Source: an uncultured Eubacteriales bacterium
Lineage (GTDB): Bacteria > Bacillota > Clostridia > Christensenellales > Aristaeellaceae
Assembly (NCBI GenBank): GCA_902789795.1
Contig: CADAPM010000008.1
Location: 1-64,000 of the forward strand
DNA: 64,000 nucleotides
Direction of reading: 5' to 3'
The notes below the pieces were generated by a model. It was not told the DNA's origin and made no database searches. It worked only from the letters and a program-made list of their open reading frames with translations. Positions 18,544 to 27,345 of the stretch are shown here, in pieces. The position numbers and the translations under genes were made by a program. Within the stretch, counting starts at the first letter, position 1. Each line of letters opens with the position of its first letter.

Positions 18544-21500
18544 TCTCGGCCCACTCGCCGAGGCGCACAGAATACAGATACGTTTCCCGCACGGGGATGC
18601 CGGTCAGCTCGTTGAGGGCTTTGCGGTACCAGCTTAGCTGATCCCTGTAGCGGTCCACCAGGACGGATGCCGAATCGACGGCATCCGTTTTATAATCCAC
18701 TAAGATCCACGCGCCGTCCTCCATGAAGCACAGGTCGATGACGCCCTGCAGATACTTGTCCGGCGCAGCCCGGAGGGAGAAGGGCCATTCGCGGCGCACG
18801 TTATCGCTCGCCAGCGCCCGCCGGCCCAGATCGGACTGCAGGAAGCGCAATAGGTCCCTGGCTCGGACGGCCTTGCGTTCCTGGCCGGTCAGGCGCTCCT
18901 CCGCCCGCATCCGGTCGAGCATGCGGGAAAGGTTTGCCTCGGTCAGCGCGCCCGCTTCCCTGAGCGGCGCGTAGGGCAGGAGGCCCAAGGCCTTGTGCAC
19001 GGCAGAGCCGCGCTCCGCCGGCGTGAGCTCGTGCTCCTGCATGAACCGGGGGTGGCGCTCCATTGTTTCACGTGAAACATTGCGTTTCGTCTCCGGCGTC
19101 TCGGTCTGATCCTCCTCGGTCACCGGATGGTGGCTCAAGGCGCTGACCGAGACCTTCAAAGGCTCGCCTTCGGGCATCCGGGCGCTCAAAAGCGCTTCAA
19201 GCCCCGGCGAGACATAGCCCGTTTCCGGCTGCGGCCGGACGCGGGCTTTTTCTTCTTCCTCCGCCTGCAGGCGCTCCACGGATTCCAGGGTCACCCGCCA
19301 GCGGGAGCCGTTGCCCGCCGTAAAGCTCTGGTCGGGCTCAGGCTGCGGGAGATTGAGGGCCGGGATGATCCAGTCCAGCATGCAGCCGGCCTCCAGGGCG
19401 GCCTGCGGGTCCGCCATGCCCTGCCACTTTTCGAGGGCCGTGTGGAAGAAGGCCGGCGCGCCATACAGGAGCAGCCGCTCCTTGGCGCGGGTCATGGCCA
19501 CATACAGGATGCGGGCCTCCTCGGCCTTCATTTTGCGGTCCAGGCAGGCCTCCATGGCGTATTGGGTGATGGTGTGCCGGAGGATGCGCTCCTCGGGGTC
19601 GATCATGCTCATGGCGATGCCCAGGTCCTTGTCCAACATGGGCTGCTCCGTGCTCACGGAGCGGAACTGCCGGGCCAGGCCCGCTAAAAAGACCACCGGG
19701 AACTCCAGGCCCTTGGACTTGTGCATGGTCAGGATGCGCACCACGTCCTCCTGGTCGCTCAGGGACTTGGCGGTCCGGCTGTCGTCCGCTGCCGCCCGTA
19801 GGTCCGTGCGGGCCAGGAAGTCAAACAGGGTGCCGCTCTCCGCCGCCTTTTCGCACAGCAGGCGCAGGTTCGCCTGGCGGCTCTGCCCGTCCTCAGCAGC
19901 CCCCGCCAGGTAATAGATGCCCGACTCGTCCATCAGCAAGCGGATGAAGTCCTCCAGGGGCATGTGCCCGCAGAGGAAGCGCCAGCGCCCAATGCGTTTA
20001 AGCAGGTCCGCGGCCTTCCTGCCCAGGGCCGACCCATCCTCGGCGGCATGGGCGAAGAACACCTTATGGTAGGGCGTCTTGGGGGACGTGTCCCGGATGC
20101 GGATGGCGGCCAGCTCGTGCTCGGTGAACCCGAAGCAGGGGATGCGGCAGACGGCCAGCAGGGGGAGGTCCTGATAGGGATTGTCGATGACCCTGAGCAG
20201 GTTCATCACGTCCTGGATCTCCTGCAGCTCGTAGTACTGGGCGTCCGCGTCCGAATAGACGGGGATGCCCGCCTGCTGCAGTGCAGCGGCATAGACGCTC
20301 GCCCGGCCCGCCACGCTGCGCAGCAGGATCACGATGTCCCGATAGCGGTAACGGGGCTTCAGAGGTTCGCCGGAGGCGCGCTCCTTCATCAGGGCTTGGA
20401 TGCGCTCCACGATAAAGCGGGCCTCCCAGGCGGCGCTGTCCTTGACCCGCTGCTCCTCGCCCGTCTCCTCGTCGGCGGAGATCAGCAGGTGCACCTCGGT
20501 CTCCGGGCCGTCAGGCGCGTCAGGGCCAGGCTTGAGGGCCGCCGCCTCGTCGTATTCGATCTCCAGGGTCTCCTCCCGCATGGCGTGGCTGAACACCTGG
20601 TTGACCGAGGCCAGCACGTTCTTCGCGGACCGGAAGTTCTGCTGCAGCAGGATCTTCCTTTCCCGCTGGCCGGGGGTCAGGGGATAGCGGGCATACTTGT
20701 CCATGAACAGCCCCGGGTCCGCCTGGCGGAAGCGGTAGATGCTCTGCTTGACGTCGCCCACTAAGAAGAGCTGGTTGTCCCGGTGCAGGGCCTGGATGAT
20801 CTCCTCCTGGATGGGGCTGATGTCCTGATATTCGTCGATGAACAGGGCATCGAAGGAGGCGGAAAGCTCAGATGCCACCCGCTCCTCCCGGAGCAGCCGC
20901 AGGCAGAAGTGCTCCAGGTCGCTGTAGTCCAGCACGTTCTTTTCGTTTTTGAGCTGCAAGAACCGGTCCTGGATGTCCCGGGTCAGCTGCACGAGGCCCC
21001 GGGCCAGCCTGCGGGCCGCCCGGTCGTCCTCCAGGGCCTGGCGGTCGTCGCCGGGCAGGGGGCCCACCGCCGCCTTCATCTGGGCCTTAAAGCGGTCCCG
21101 CAGGTCCAGATAGGCCTGCTTCCCGTCTTCGTCGTCCACGTCGGTCTTTTTGCCCCGGGGAATGGCCGCAAATTTGACGTCCCCGCCCCGCAGCAGGCCC
21201 TGGTCCGCGGCGGCCTTGTATTCCTGCAGCAGGGCGCGGTCGGCGTCCACCGCCTTTTCAAACCGGGCGGGCGTGCGCGGGTCGGACAGCAGGTCCTCGC
21301 ACTGGTCCAGGGTGCGCTCCGCCTCCTTCAGCCTCCGCTCGGTCATCTCCATGAGCAAGCGGAAGGCCGGCAAGTCCTCCAAGCTGCCCTCCTGGGGGTC
21401 CGTGGCCTTTTCCGCCCATTCCCAGGGGTCGGGCATGGCCAGCAGGAACTTGCGCAGGCGCTCTGCCATCTCCGCGATGGTGTCCGGGGCCGCCGTATCG

Positions 21501-21949
21501 AACAGCACTTCCTGCTCCTCGGTGGGCGTCTCGTAGGCGGCCTCCATGGCCTCCTCCACCGCCCGGTTCAAAAGCCGCTCCAGCAGGGCCTCGTCCCCGA
21601 CGCGCACCAGGGGGTCGACGCCCAGGAGCTCAAAGTGCCGTCGGATCACCTCCTGGCAGAAGGTGTGCAGGGTCGAGATATGGGCCCGGGCCAGCCGCTG
21701 CTGCTGGCGGTACAGGTGGGGGTCCGAGATTTCCTTCTCGAGGGCGTCGGAAATGCGCTCCCGCATCTCGGAGGCCGCCGCCCGGGTAAAGGTGACGATC
21801 AGCATCCGGGTGATCTCGCCGCCGCCCCGGAGCATGCGCAGCACCCGCGCCACCAGCACCGCCGTCTTTCCCGATCCGGCGGCCGCGCTGATCAACAGCT
21901 CCGGCTGGTCGGTCTGGATGGCATCCAGTTGTTCAGGCGTCCAGTTCAT
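18533..21949 (-). CDS. addA: ATP-dependent helicase/nuclease subunit A
   Basis: AddA is the UvrD-like helicase plus nuclease subunit of the AddAB enzyme, which resects double-strand breaks for RecA recombination. The 1138 residues are slightly shorter than typical AddA. Motifs in order: Walker A AAAGSGKTAVLVARV near residue 20, Walker B FIDEYQDISPIQ, GDVKQSIYRFRQA, the superfamily-1 motif LTMHKSKGLEFPVVFL, and the C-terminal RecB-type nuclease core WILVDYKTD. The start MNWTPEQLDAI has AGGAAGG/GGTGA upstream. Its usual partner addB is not adjacent; upstream on the same strand lies the GH3 operon. A perfect parS site is embedded in the gene, translated as NVSRET, and another lies just before the start. 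Confidence 0.95.
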   Translation of the reverse strand: MNWTPEQLDAIQTDQPELLISAAAGSGKTAVLVARVLRMLRGGGEITRMLIVTFTRAAASEMRERISDALEKEISDPHLYRQQQRLARAHISTLHTFCQEVIRRHFELLGVDPLVRVGDEALLERLLNRAVEEAMEAAYETPTEEQEVLFDTAAPDTIAEMAERLRKFLLAMPDPWEWAEKATDPQEGSLEDLPAFRLLMEMTERRLKEAERTLDQCEDLLSDPRTPARFEKAVDADRALLQEYKAAADQGLLRGGDVKFAAIPRGKKTDVDDEDGKQAYLDLRDRFKAQMKAAVGPLPGDDRQALEDDRAARRLARGLVQLTRDIQDRFLQLKNEKNVLDYSDLEHFCLRLLREERVASELSASFDALFIDEYQDISPIQEEIIQALHRDNQLFLVGDVKQSIYRFRQADPGLFMDKYARYPLTPGQRERKILLQQNFRSAKNVLASVNQVFSHAMREETLEIEYDEAAALKPGPDAPDGPETEVHLLISADEETGEEQRVKDSAAWEARFIVERIQALMKERASGEPLKPRYRYRDIVILLRSVAGRASVYAAALQQAGIPVYSDADAQYYELQEIQDVMNLLRVIDNPYQDLPLLAVCRIPCFGFTEHELAAIRIRDTSPKTPYHKVFFAHAAEDGSALGRKAADLLKRIGRWRFLCGHMPLEDFIRLLMDESGIYYLAGAAEDGQSRQANLRLLCEKAAESGTLFDFLARTDLRAAADDSRTAKSLSDQEDVVRILTMHKSKGLEFPVVFLAGLARQFRSVSTEQPMLDKDLGIAMSMIDPEERILRHTITQYAMEACLDRKMKAEEARILYVAMTRAKERLLLYGAPAFFHTALEKWQGMADPQAALEAGCMLDWIIPALNLPQPEPDQSFTAGNGSRWRVTLESVERLQAEEEEKARVRPQPETGYVSPGLEALLSARMPEGEPLKVSVSALSHHPVTEEDQTETPETKRNVSRETMERHPRFMQEHELTPAERGSAVHKALGLLPYAPLREAGALTEANLSRMLDRMRAEERLTGQERKAVRARDLLRFLQSDLGRRALASDNVRREWPFSLRAAPDKYLQGVIDLCFMEDGAWILVDYKTDAVDSASVLVDRYRDQLSWYRKALNELTGIPVRETYLYSVRLGEWAEITS
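19064..19079. promoter_or_regulatory. parS site (ParB/Spo0J binding), inside addA
   Basis: The 16-bp palindrome TGTTTCACGTGAAACA is an exact match to the Firmicute parS consensus. It lies in the addA reading frame and is translated as VSRET. Confidence 0.9.
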
Positions 21950-21966
21950 CTCGTCACCTTCCTGTA

Positions 21967-21982
21967 TGTTTCACGTGAAACA
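21967..21982. promoter_or_regulatory. parS site (ParB/Spo0J binding), upstream of addA
   Basis: A second exact TGTTTCACGTGAAACA palindrome, 17 bp before the addA start and 2.9 kb from the first. parS sites cluster around the chromosome origin in Firmicutes. Confidence 0.9.
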
Positions 21983-22032
21983 AAGTATCGGTTCAATTAT
22001 ACCAACAGCGGCCCCGCAATTCAAGGGCCGCG

Positions 22033-22070
22033 CAAAACAAAGACCCGCCCGGGAAGAACCCGGACGGGCC
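22033..22070 (-). terminator. Terminator of the GH3 operon
   Basis: Leftward, GGCCCGTCCGGG pairs with CCCGGGCGGGTC around a TTCTT loop and is followed by TTTGTTTTG. It sits 14 bp after the stop of the 138-residue membrane protein. Confidence 0.8.
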
Positions 22071-22083
22071 GAAGGGTTAAACG

Positions 22084-22500
22084 TCAGTCTTTCGCGCTGA
22101 AGGCCTTCAGCAGCGTCGCCAGGAAGCCAACGAACATGCAGGCGATACCGGCGCAGCTGATATACAGGGAGGTCTTCTCCGCGGCGGGATAGTTGACGGG
22201 GATGAACCAGATATCCGCCGCCGGATCCACCCGGTTGAGCACGAAGAAGCTGATGGCCACGATCAGGCACAGGCCGCCGCCCACGATGCAGATGTCTCTG
22301 AGCAGCTTGGGCACGGTCTCACCGGCGTAGGCCACCACGGCCAGCAGGAAGCAGCTGACCAGGCCAGCCGCGATCACCTGCCAGCCCAGGATGGACTTGG
22401 AGGGGAAGATCAGGCTGGAGACGAGGTAGAGGATCAGGCCAACGACGATCGCGCATACGGCGATCCAGGCCAGCTTGCTCTGTTTCTTGGTATTCGCCAT
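22084..22500 (-). CDS. Small four-helix membrane protein
   Basis: A 138-residue protein with four predicted membrane helices (IAVCAIVVGLILYLVSSLIF; VIAAGLVSCFLLAVVAYA; DICIVGGGLCLIVAISFF; YISCAGIACMFVGFLATLL) and a Lys-rich N-terminus. I do not recognise a named family. It starts 1 nt after the stop of the GH3 gene, with GGAGG 9 nt upstream, so it is co-transcribed and probably works with that membrane-anchored enzyme, for example as an accessory or stabilising subunit (inference). A strong terminator follows. Confidence 0.75.
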   Translation of the reverse strand: MANTKKQSKLAWIAVCAIVVGLILYLVSSLIFPSKSILGWQVIAAGLVSCFLLAVVAYAGETVPKLLRDICIVGGGLCLIVAISFFVLNRVDPAADIWFIPVNYPAAEKTSLYISCAGIACMFVGFLATLLKAFSAKD

Positions 22501-22501
22501 C

Positions 22502-25500
22502 TTACTTGGCCTCCTTCTTGGATTTCTTGTTGAACTTCGCGATCACCGCAAAGATGCAGCTCAGGGCCGCCAGGGCGGCGAAGCCGTAGGTGCAACCCTT
22601 GTACAGGATGCGCCACCATGTCTGCACCTGCTGAGTATAGGTTTCAGGGCCATTCAATGCTGCAGAATTAGCCAGAGCATAAAGCAGATTGTGCATGTCC
22701 TCCTTGATAGAGAGCAGCATCTGGCGGTCGCCGGACAGGGCTTCCGCATTCCAGTAATCCACGCTCGCGCCGAAACCGCAGAAGGCGGTGGTGCCGTTCA
22801 TGATGGATTCCTTGGGCATGGCGCGCAGGGAGACGCCGGTGAAGTCGGTCACGTTGTAGCCGTGGAAGCCCCACTCGTTCATCATGATGTTGCGGATCAC
22901 GCTGACGTTGGCGGACGGAGCCACCGCGCCGATGCGGTTGTAGGAGGTCATGACGCCCAGCGCGCCCATGGTGTAGGTCTCGTTCTTGGAAGCGTCGTTC
23001 ACGAAGGAAGCGGGCTTACCGTTGCCTTCAAAGGCCTGCTGCAGGTTCCTGAGCTCCAGCTCACGGGCCTTCTGCTCGCTCATGAAAACCGCGATGCCGG
23101 AGCGGTTGATCTCCTGATCGTTGAAGGCGGCGTGCTTGATGTTGACCAGCGTGCCCTTGCTCTGGGCGCCCTGGACCACGGCGCTGCCGGTGTAGCCGGA
23201 CAGGACGGGATCTTCGGAGTAGTATTCCACGTGGCGGCCGTTGTAGGCGTTGCGGTGGATGTTCAGGCCGGGGCCGATCATGATGGGCAGGTTCAGCACC
23301 AGGGTGGATTCGCCCAGGATGATCTCGCCGTTCTCATACTGCAGCTCCTTGTTCCAGGAGTAGGCCAGGTTGGTGGGCGACGGGGCCACGCGTGTACCGC
23401 TGTTGTAGTCCGCAGCGTCCGCATAAGGCACGCCCTGATAGCTGCCCTCGTTCAGGTAGTGGCTGTCGGAGCCGCCGGGGCCGTCGTCGCAGCCGGACTG
23501 GTTGAAACCCACGGAGGGGATGGCGGCGATGTTATGGAAGGCATTGGCCGCGAAGTTCAGGAACTCTTCCACGGTGGTCTTGCTGACCAGCTCGTCCCAG
23601 CGCGGGTCGTCCCAGGCGGCGCCCTTCATATCGTTGATGGTCAGGTCGGACTTGGTATCGCCGAACACGATGTCGCTCACGTCCTCGCCAGCCTTGATCT
23701 TGTACAGGTCGCCAGACAGGAGCTCCTTCAGGCGGCCGTCCGCCACGAGGCCTTCATACTTCTTGGGGTAGGTGCCGTTCCAGTCAGAGCGGCTCATGTA
23801 GGTGACGGTGCCGGGCTTGAAGTAGTTCATGTCCATGGCATAGTCACCTTCGGTCAGCTGGTTCACGATCTTTTCGCCGGTCTTGGCCACGGAGAAGGTG
23901 GTGGCGTCCACTTCGCCGTCCCAATTCCAGGTGTAGGTCTTGGCGGCGTCGCCGTCGGCGGTCATGCCGTCGGCCACGGTCTTGCCCTGGGCCGCCAGCA
24001 CGTTGTTGAGGGCGTCATGGGCGTCCTCGCCCAGCGCGAAGTAGTAGGTGCCCGGATCCACGATGAAGGTGCCCGCGCCGAAGGCGTCGTAGCTGGCCAG
24101 CAGGCTCATATCCACATTCACGGTGATGGTCTGGCTCTCGCCGGGCTTCAGGGTGTTGGTCTTCTCATAGTTCATCAGCTGGATGGCGGCCTTTTCCACG
24201 CCGTTGGCCTTGTCGTACTCGGTGTAAGGCACGGAAGCGTAGAGCTCGATGACGGACTTGCCCGCCACGTCGCCCACATTCTTGACGGTCACGATGGCCT
24301 GGGCGGTCTTCTTGTCCGCGGCCACGGTCACCTGACCCAGCGTCTGCTCGAAGGTGGTGTAGGACAGGCCGTAACCGAAGGGGTACACGACCTGCTCGTT
24401 ATACTTCCATTCGCCGTCCGCGGTGGCCACGGTGCCGTCCGGCGCGGCGTAGGTGCCGGCGGAAGCGGTCTCGCCGCCGTTGCCCAGCACGATGTCCGCG
24501 TAACGGGTCTCGTAATAGCGGTAGCCGGTGTAGATGCCCTCGGCCTCGATCAGGTAGCTGTTCACGTTCTGATCAGCCACGAAGTCCGCCGCGTTGGCCC
24601 AGGGGATGTTGCCCGCGCTCTGCATGGCGGGATCCACCGCGGTGTTGGCAGCCATGGTATCGCCCAGGTGCGCGGAGGGCGCCACGGTGCCGTTCAGCAC
24701 GTCCGCCACGCCGTAGAAGCCGTAAGCGCCGGGGAAGCCGATCCACAGCACCGCGTCGATGCCGGGGTCATTCTTCAGGCTGCCGATCTCCATGGGGTTC
24801 ACGGCGTTGATGAGCACGATGACCTTGTCAAAGTTCGCCTTCGCTTCTTCGATCAGGGCCACTTCGTTCTCGCTCAGGCCCAGGATGTTGCCGGTCTGGG
24901 TCTTGACGCCCTCGGCCAGGCCCTCCTGGCCGGCATAGTAAGCGCCGCCCTCGGAGCCGGGACGGCCCACCACCACGATGGCCGCGTCCGCATAATCCGC
25001 GTAATCCTTGCGGAAGTCCGCGTTCAGCGCCAGCACCTCGTCCATGGTGAACTCATGGGGATCGTTGTAGCTGGTGATCTCCGCGTACTCGGGGATGATG
25101 CCGCCGCCGAAGCGGGGCTTGGTCCACTCCTTATCGGCAAAGAACTTCTGGTAGGCCGCCAGGGTGGAGGGGTTCAGCTGGAAGCCCCGGTCCTGGAAGC
25201 ACTTGGTGATCTGCACGGTGGCGTTGCCATCGGTGATGGAGCCGCCGGAAGAGCCGTACACCGGGGCGTAGGAGCGGACGCCCAGCAGGGTGATCTTCGC
25301 GTCCTTCGCGATGGGCAGCGCGCCGCCCTCATTCTTCAGCAGGGCCACCGTTTCCTGGCTCTCGCGGATAGCAAATTCTTGCAACCCCGAAAAAGCAGCC
25401 ATTGCTGTTTTGTACTTACTCTCATATTGCCAGATTTCTTTGCCATCACTACTCTTGATTGGTATTTGAACCTGGCTACGGGTGTTAAAGAAGGCGTCAA

Positions 25501-25606
25501 CAGAAGAGCTAAACTTCTCCAGGATGCTGCCGCCCACCATAGATACGGCCAGCATAAACGCAAAAACCAGCGTCAGGCCGCGCCATACTCGGGTAGATTT
25601 GAACAT
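22502..25606 (-). CDS. Membrane-anchored GH3 beta-glucosidase with swapped domain order
   Basis: Family 3 glycoside hydrolase, about 1034 residues, acting outside the membrane on beta-glucosides or related glycans. The start at 25606 (MFKSTRVWRGL) has AGGAGG upstream and opens a hydrophobic anchor at about residues 10-32. The order is permuted relative to most GH3 enzymes. The alpha/beta sandwich (ESQETVALLKNEGGALPI; WIGFPGAYGFYGVADVLNG) and fibronectin-III-like domain (YPFGYGLSYTTFEQT ... PGESQTITVNVD) come first. The TIM barrel follows (GLNIHRNAYNGRHVEYYSED; NIKHAAFNDQEINRS; nucleophile region NVTDFTGVS). A second hydrophobic segment and a Lys-rich tail end the protein. The same domain order is known from Butyrivibrio and Ruminococcus beta-glucosidases. 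Substrate is uncertain. Confidence 0.9.
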   Translation of the reverse strand: MFKSTRVWRGLTLVFAFMLAVSMVGGSILEKFSSSVDAFFNTRSQVQIPIKSSDGKEIWQYESKYKTAMAAFSGLQEFAIRESQETVALLKNEGGALPIAKDAKITLLGVRSYAPVYGSSGGSITDGNATVQITKCFQDRGFQLNPSTLAAYQKFFADKEWTKPRFGGGIIPEYAEITSYNDPHEFTMDEVLALNADFRKDYADYADAAIVVVGRPGSEGGAYYAGQEGLAEGVKTQTGNILGLSENEVALIEEAKANFDKVIVLINAVNPMEIGSLKNDPGIDAVLWIGFPGAYGFYGVADVLNGTVAPSAHLGDTMAANTAVDPAMQSAGNIPWANAADFVADQNVNSYLIEAEGIYTGYRYYETRYADIVLGNGGETASAGTYAAPDGTVATADGEWKYNEQVVYPFGYGLSYTTFEQTLGQVTVAADKKTAQAIVTVKNVGDVAGKSVIELYASVPYTEYDKANGVEKAAIQLMNYEKTNTLKPGESQTITVNVDMSLLASYDAFGAGTFIVDPGTYYFALGEDAHDALNNVLAAQGKTVADGMTADGDAAKTYTWNWDGEVDATTFSVAKTGEKIVNQLTEGDYAMDMNYFKPGTVTYMSRSDWNGTYPKKYEGLVADGRLKELLSGDLYKIKAGEDVSDIVFGDTKSDLTINDMKGAAWDDPRWDELVSKTTVEEFLNFAANAFHNIAAIPSVGFNQSGCDDGPGGSDSHYLNEGSYQGVPYADAADYNSGTRVAPSPTNLAYSWNKELQYENGEIILGESTLVLNLPIMIGPGLNIHRNAYNGRHVEYYSEDPVLSGYTGSAVVQGAQSKGTLVNIKHAAFNDQEINRSGIAVFMSEQKARELELRNLQQAFEGNGKPASFVNDASKNETYTMGALGVMTSYNRIGAVAPSANVSVIRNIMMNEWGFHGYNVTDFTGVSLRAMPKESIMNGTTAFCGFGASVDYWNAEALSGDRQMLLSIKEDMHNLLYALANSAALNGPETYTQQVQTWWRILYKGCTYGFAALAALSCIFAVIAKFNKKSKKEAK

Positions 25607-25697
25607 GGGATACCTCCTATACGATTTACTGCCCCGGCCCGGAGCGCCGCAAAACAAGCTTCAGGCAGATCCGGGTCTCCTGAGCAGCATTGATTGG

Positions 25698-25726
25698 ATT
25701 ATAGTAGATATTTAAAGGAAAGTAAA
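25698..25726 (-). promoter_or_regulatory. Promoter of the GH3 operon
   Basis: On the minus strand TTTACT and TATAAT are separated by 17 bp, about 90 bp before the GH3 start. Confidence 0.65.
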
Positions 25727-25766
25727 GTATTTTATCTTCTGTTCTGTTCAGCGCAAGCGGCGCAGA

Positions 25767-25949
25767 TCACAGCTGTTTCGTAAACTCCCGCATCTTTTCA
25801 AAGTTCTTTTTCAGGTACTTCTGCAGCGCCCGCTCCACGACGGCGGTCTTGCTCTGGCCCGAGATTTTACAGTACTCCTCCAGCTTCTCAAAGATCTCCC
25901 GATCCAGCTTACAGGCGAAATTCCTCGCGTCTTTCTTCTCTCTCGGCAC
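25767..25949 (-). CDS. Small ribbon-helix-helix-like DNA-binding protein
   Basis: A 60-residue basic protein. The pattern ARNFACKLDREIFEKLEEYC followed by SGQSKTAVVERALQKYLKKN resembles CopG/Arc-type ribbon-helix-helix repressors or antitoxins (beta strand, then two helices). I placed the start at the GTG at 25949, with CGGAGG 8 nt upstream; the earlier GTG overlaps that site. No toxin gene is adjacent, so it is an orphan. It may repress its own or a neighbouring promoter (inference). Confidence 0.6.
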   Translation of the reverse strand: MPREKKDARNFACKLDREIFEKLEEYCKISGQSKTAVVERALQKYLKKNFEKMREFTKQL

Positions 25950-26080
25950 AGTGATCACCTCCGTTCTGCCCCTGATACCCCATATATATCTGTTTATTCA
26001 TGTTTTGTCAATATTTTTCATGATGATTCATGTGTGTTATCAAAGGTGCCTTCCGTCTGCCGCATCAGCGGAGATTGCGG

Positions 26081-26109
26081 TTGAATTTCCCGCCTTTCGA
26101 TGATACAAT
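26081..26109 (+). promoter_or_regulatory. Promoter of the yitT-like gene
   Basis: TTGAAT and TACAAT with a 17-bp spacer, 65 bp before the start codon. Confidence 0.65.
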
Positions 26110-26174
26110 AAAAAAACAGGACCGCCGGCGCTACGCCGCGGTCCGTCATAACGGAGAACAGGAGCTTTCTTCCC

Positions 26175-27071
26175 ATGTCCGAACGCAAACAGATGGACCC
26201 CCGGCTGAAAACCGTAGTGGATTACATCGTGATCCTCGCGATGGCGGCCCTGATGGCGCTCAACTACCAGATCTTCATCCTGCACAACGCCTTCGCGCCC
26301 TCCGGCGTCAACGGCCTGGCCACCATGATCCAGTACCTGTTCGACTTCAGCGTCGGCTACTTCTCGCTGATCATGAACATCCCGCTGGCCATCTTCTGCG
26401 CCATTTTCGTGGACAAGCGCTTCGCCCTGCGCACGATGGTCTTTACCCTGGTCTTTTCCGGGATCCTGCTGTTTTTGCAGAATGAAGTGGATATGACGCC
26501 CTTCATCTACCATACGGACGACGGGCGCTCCACCCTGCTGGCGCCGGTGGTATCCGGCACCATCAACGGCTTCATCTACGGCATGACCATCCGCCACGGC
26601 GCGTCCACCGGCGGCACCGACTTCATCGGCGAGTTCGTGCACAAGAAGCACCCCAGCTACTCCATGACCCACGTGGTCTTTGTGGCCAACGTGGTGGTGG
26701 CCTCCCTGTCCTACTTCGTATACGGCTACAACATCGAGCCCGTGGCCCTGTGCATCATCTACGCGCTGCTGACCACCCTCGTTTCGGACCGCTGCGTGCA
26801 CTCCGGCAAGCAGGCCTGGAAGGTGGAGATGATCACCGCCCACCCCGAGGAGGTCACCCGGGCCGTCATCCAGGAGCTGCACCACTCCACCACCATCATC
26901 CAGGTGGAGGGCGGCTACTCCCACCAGGGCAAGACCATGCTGGTCTGCGTCATCAACCGCCACCAGATCGTGCGCATGGAGGAGATCCTGAGCCAGTTCC
27001 CGGATACCTTCGCCTGCGTGTCCATGGTCAGCGAGACCGTGGGCAACTTCCGGAAGGTCAAACGGCAATAA
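26175..27071 (+). CDS. YitT family membrane protein (DUF161 + DUF2179)
   Basis: Integral membrane protein of 298 residues with about five to six helices forming the YitT/DUF161 region, including the glycine-rich FAPSGVNGLATM and GTINGFIYGMTIRHGASTGG motifs. A cytoplasmic DUF2179 domain follows (KVEMITAHPEEVTRAVIQEL ... GKTMLVCVINRHQI). The molecular function of the family is not established. It is a single-gene unit with its own promoter and is followed by a 237-bp inverted-repeat element. Confidence 0.9.
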   Translation: MSERKQMDPRLKTVVDYIVILAMAALMALNYQIFILHNAFAPSGVNGLATMIQYLFDFSVGYFSLIMNIPLAIFCAIFVDKRFALRTMVFTLVFSGILLFLQNEVDMTPFIYHTDDGRSTLLAPVVSGTINGFIYGMTIRHGASTGGTDFIGEFVHKKHPSYSMTHVVFVANVVVASLSYFVYGYNIEPVALCIIYALLTTLVSDRCVHSGKQAWKVEMITAHPEEVTRAVIQELHHSTTIIQVEGGYSHQGKTMLVCVINRHQIVRMEEILSQFPDTFACVSMVSETVGNFRKVKRQ

Positions 27072-27085
27072 CGATCCATACAGTT

Positions 27086-27322
27086 AAGGGGCTGTTGCAC
27101 CATAGTACACAACCCTCATCCGACCTCACTTCGCTCGGCCACCTTCCCCCGAAATCGGGGGAAGGCTTTTGGTATCCGCCGCCCACAAAAACATTAAAGC
27201 CATTGTAGATTCAACTAATTTGAAGCATCACAAAGCGAGAGCCTTCCCCCGATCTCGGGGGAAGGTGGCACGCCGTAGGCGTGACGGATGAGGGCGTTCA
27301 TATACTTGTGCAACTGCCCCTT
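27086..27322. mobile_element. MITE-like element with 15-bp terminal inverted repeats
   Basis: The ends AAGGGGCTGTTGCAC (27086-27100) and GTGCAACTGCCCCTT (27308-27322) are inverted repeats with one mismatch. Inside, a second inverted pair is nested: CCACCTTCCCCCGA with TCGGGGGAAGG on the left, and CCTTCCCCCGATCTCGGGGG with CGGATGAGGG on the right. There is no open reading frame. It fills the gap between two convergent genes. Confidence 0.6.
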
Positions 27323-27345
27323 TTCATTTCATTCTCTGTATCGTC

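Noticed and set aside
22475-25693. Long open frame (1072 codons) antisense to the GH3 gene
   Set aside because: The composition is His/Val/Gly/Ala-rich shadow sequence; the GH3 motifs on the other strand are decisive.
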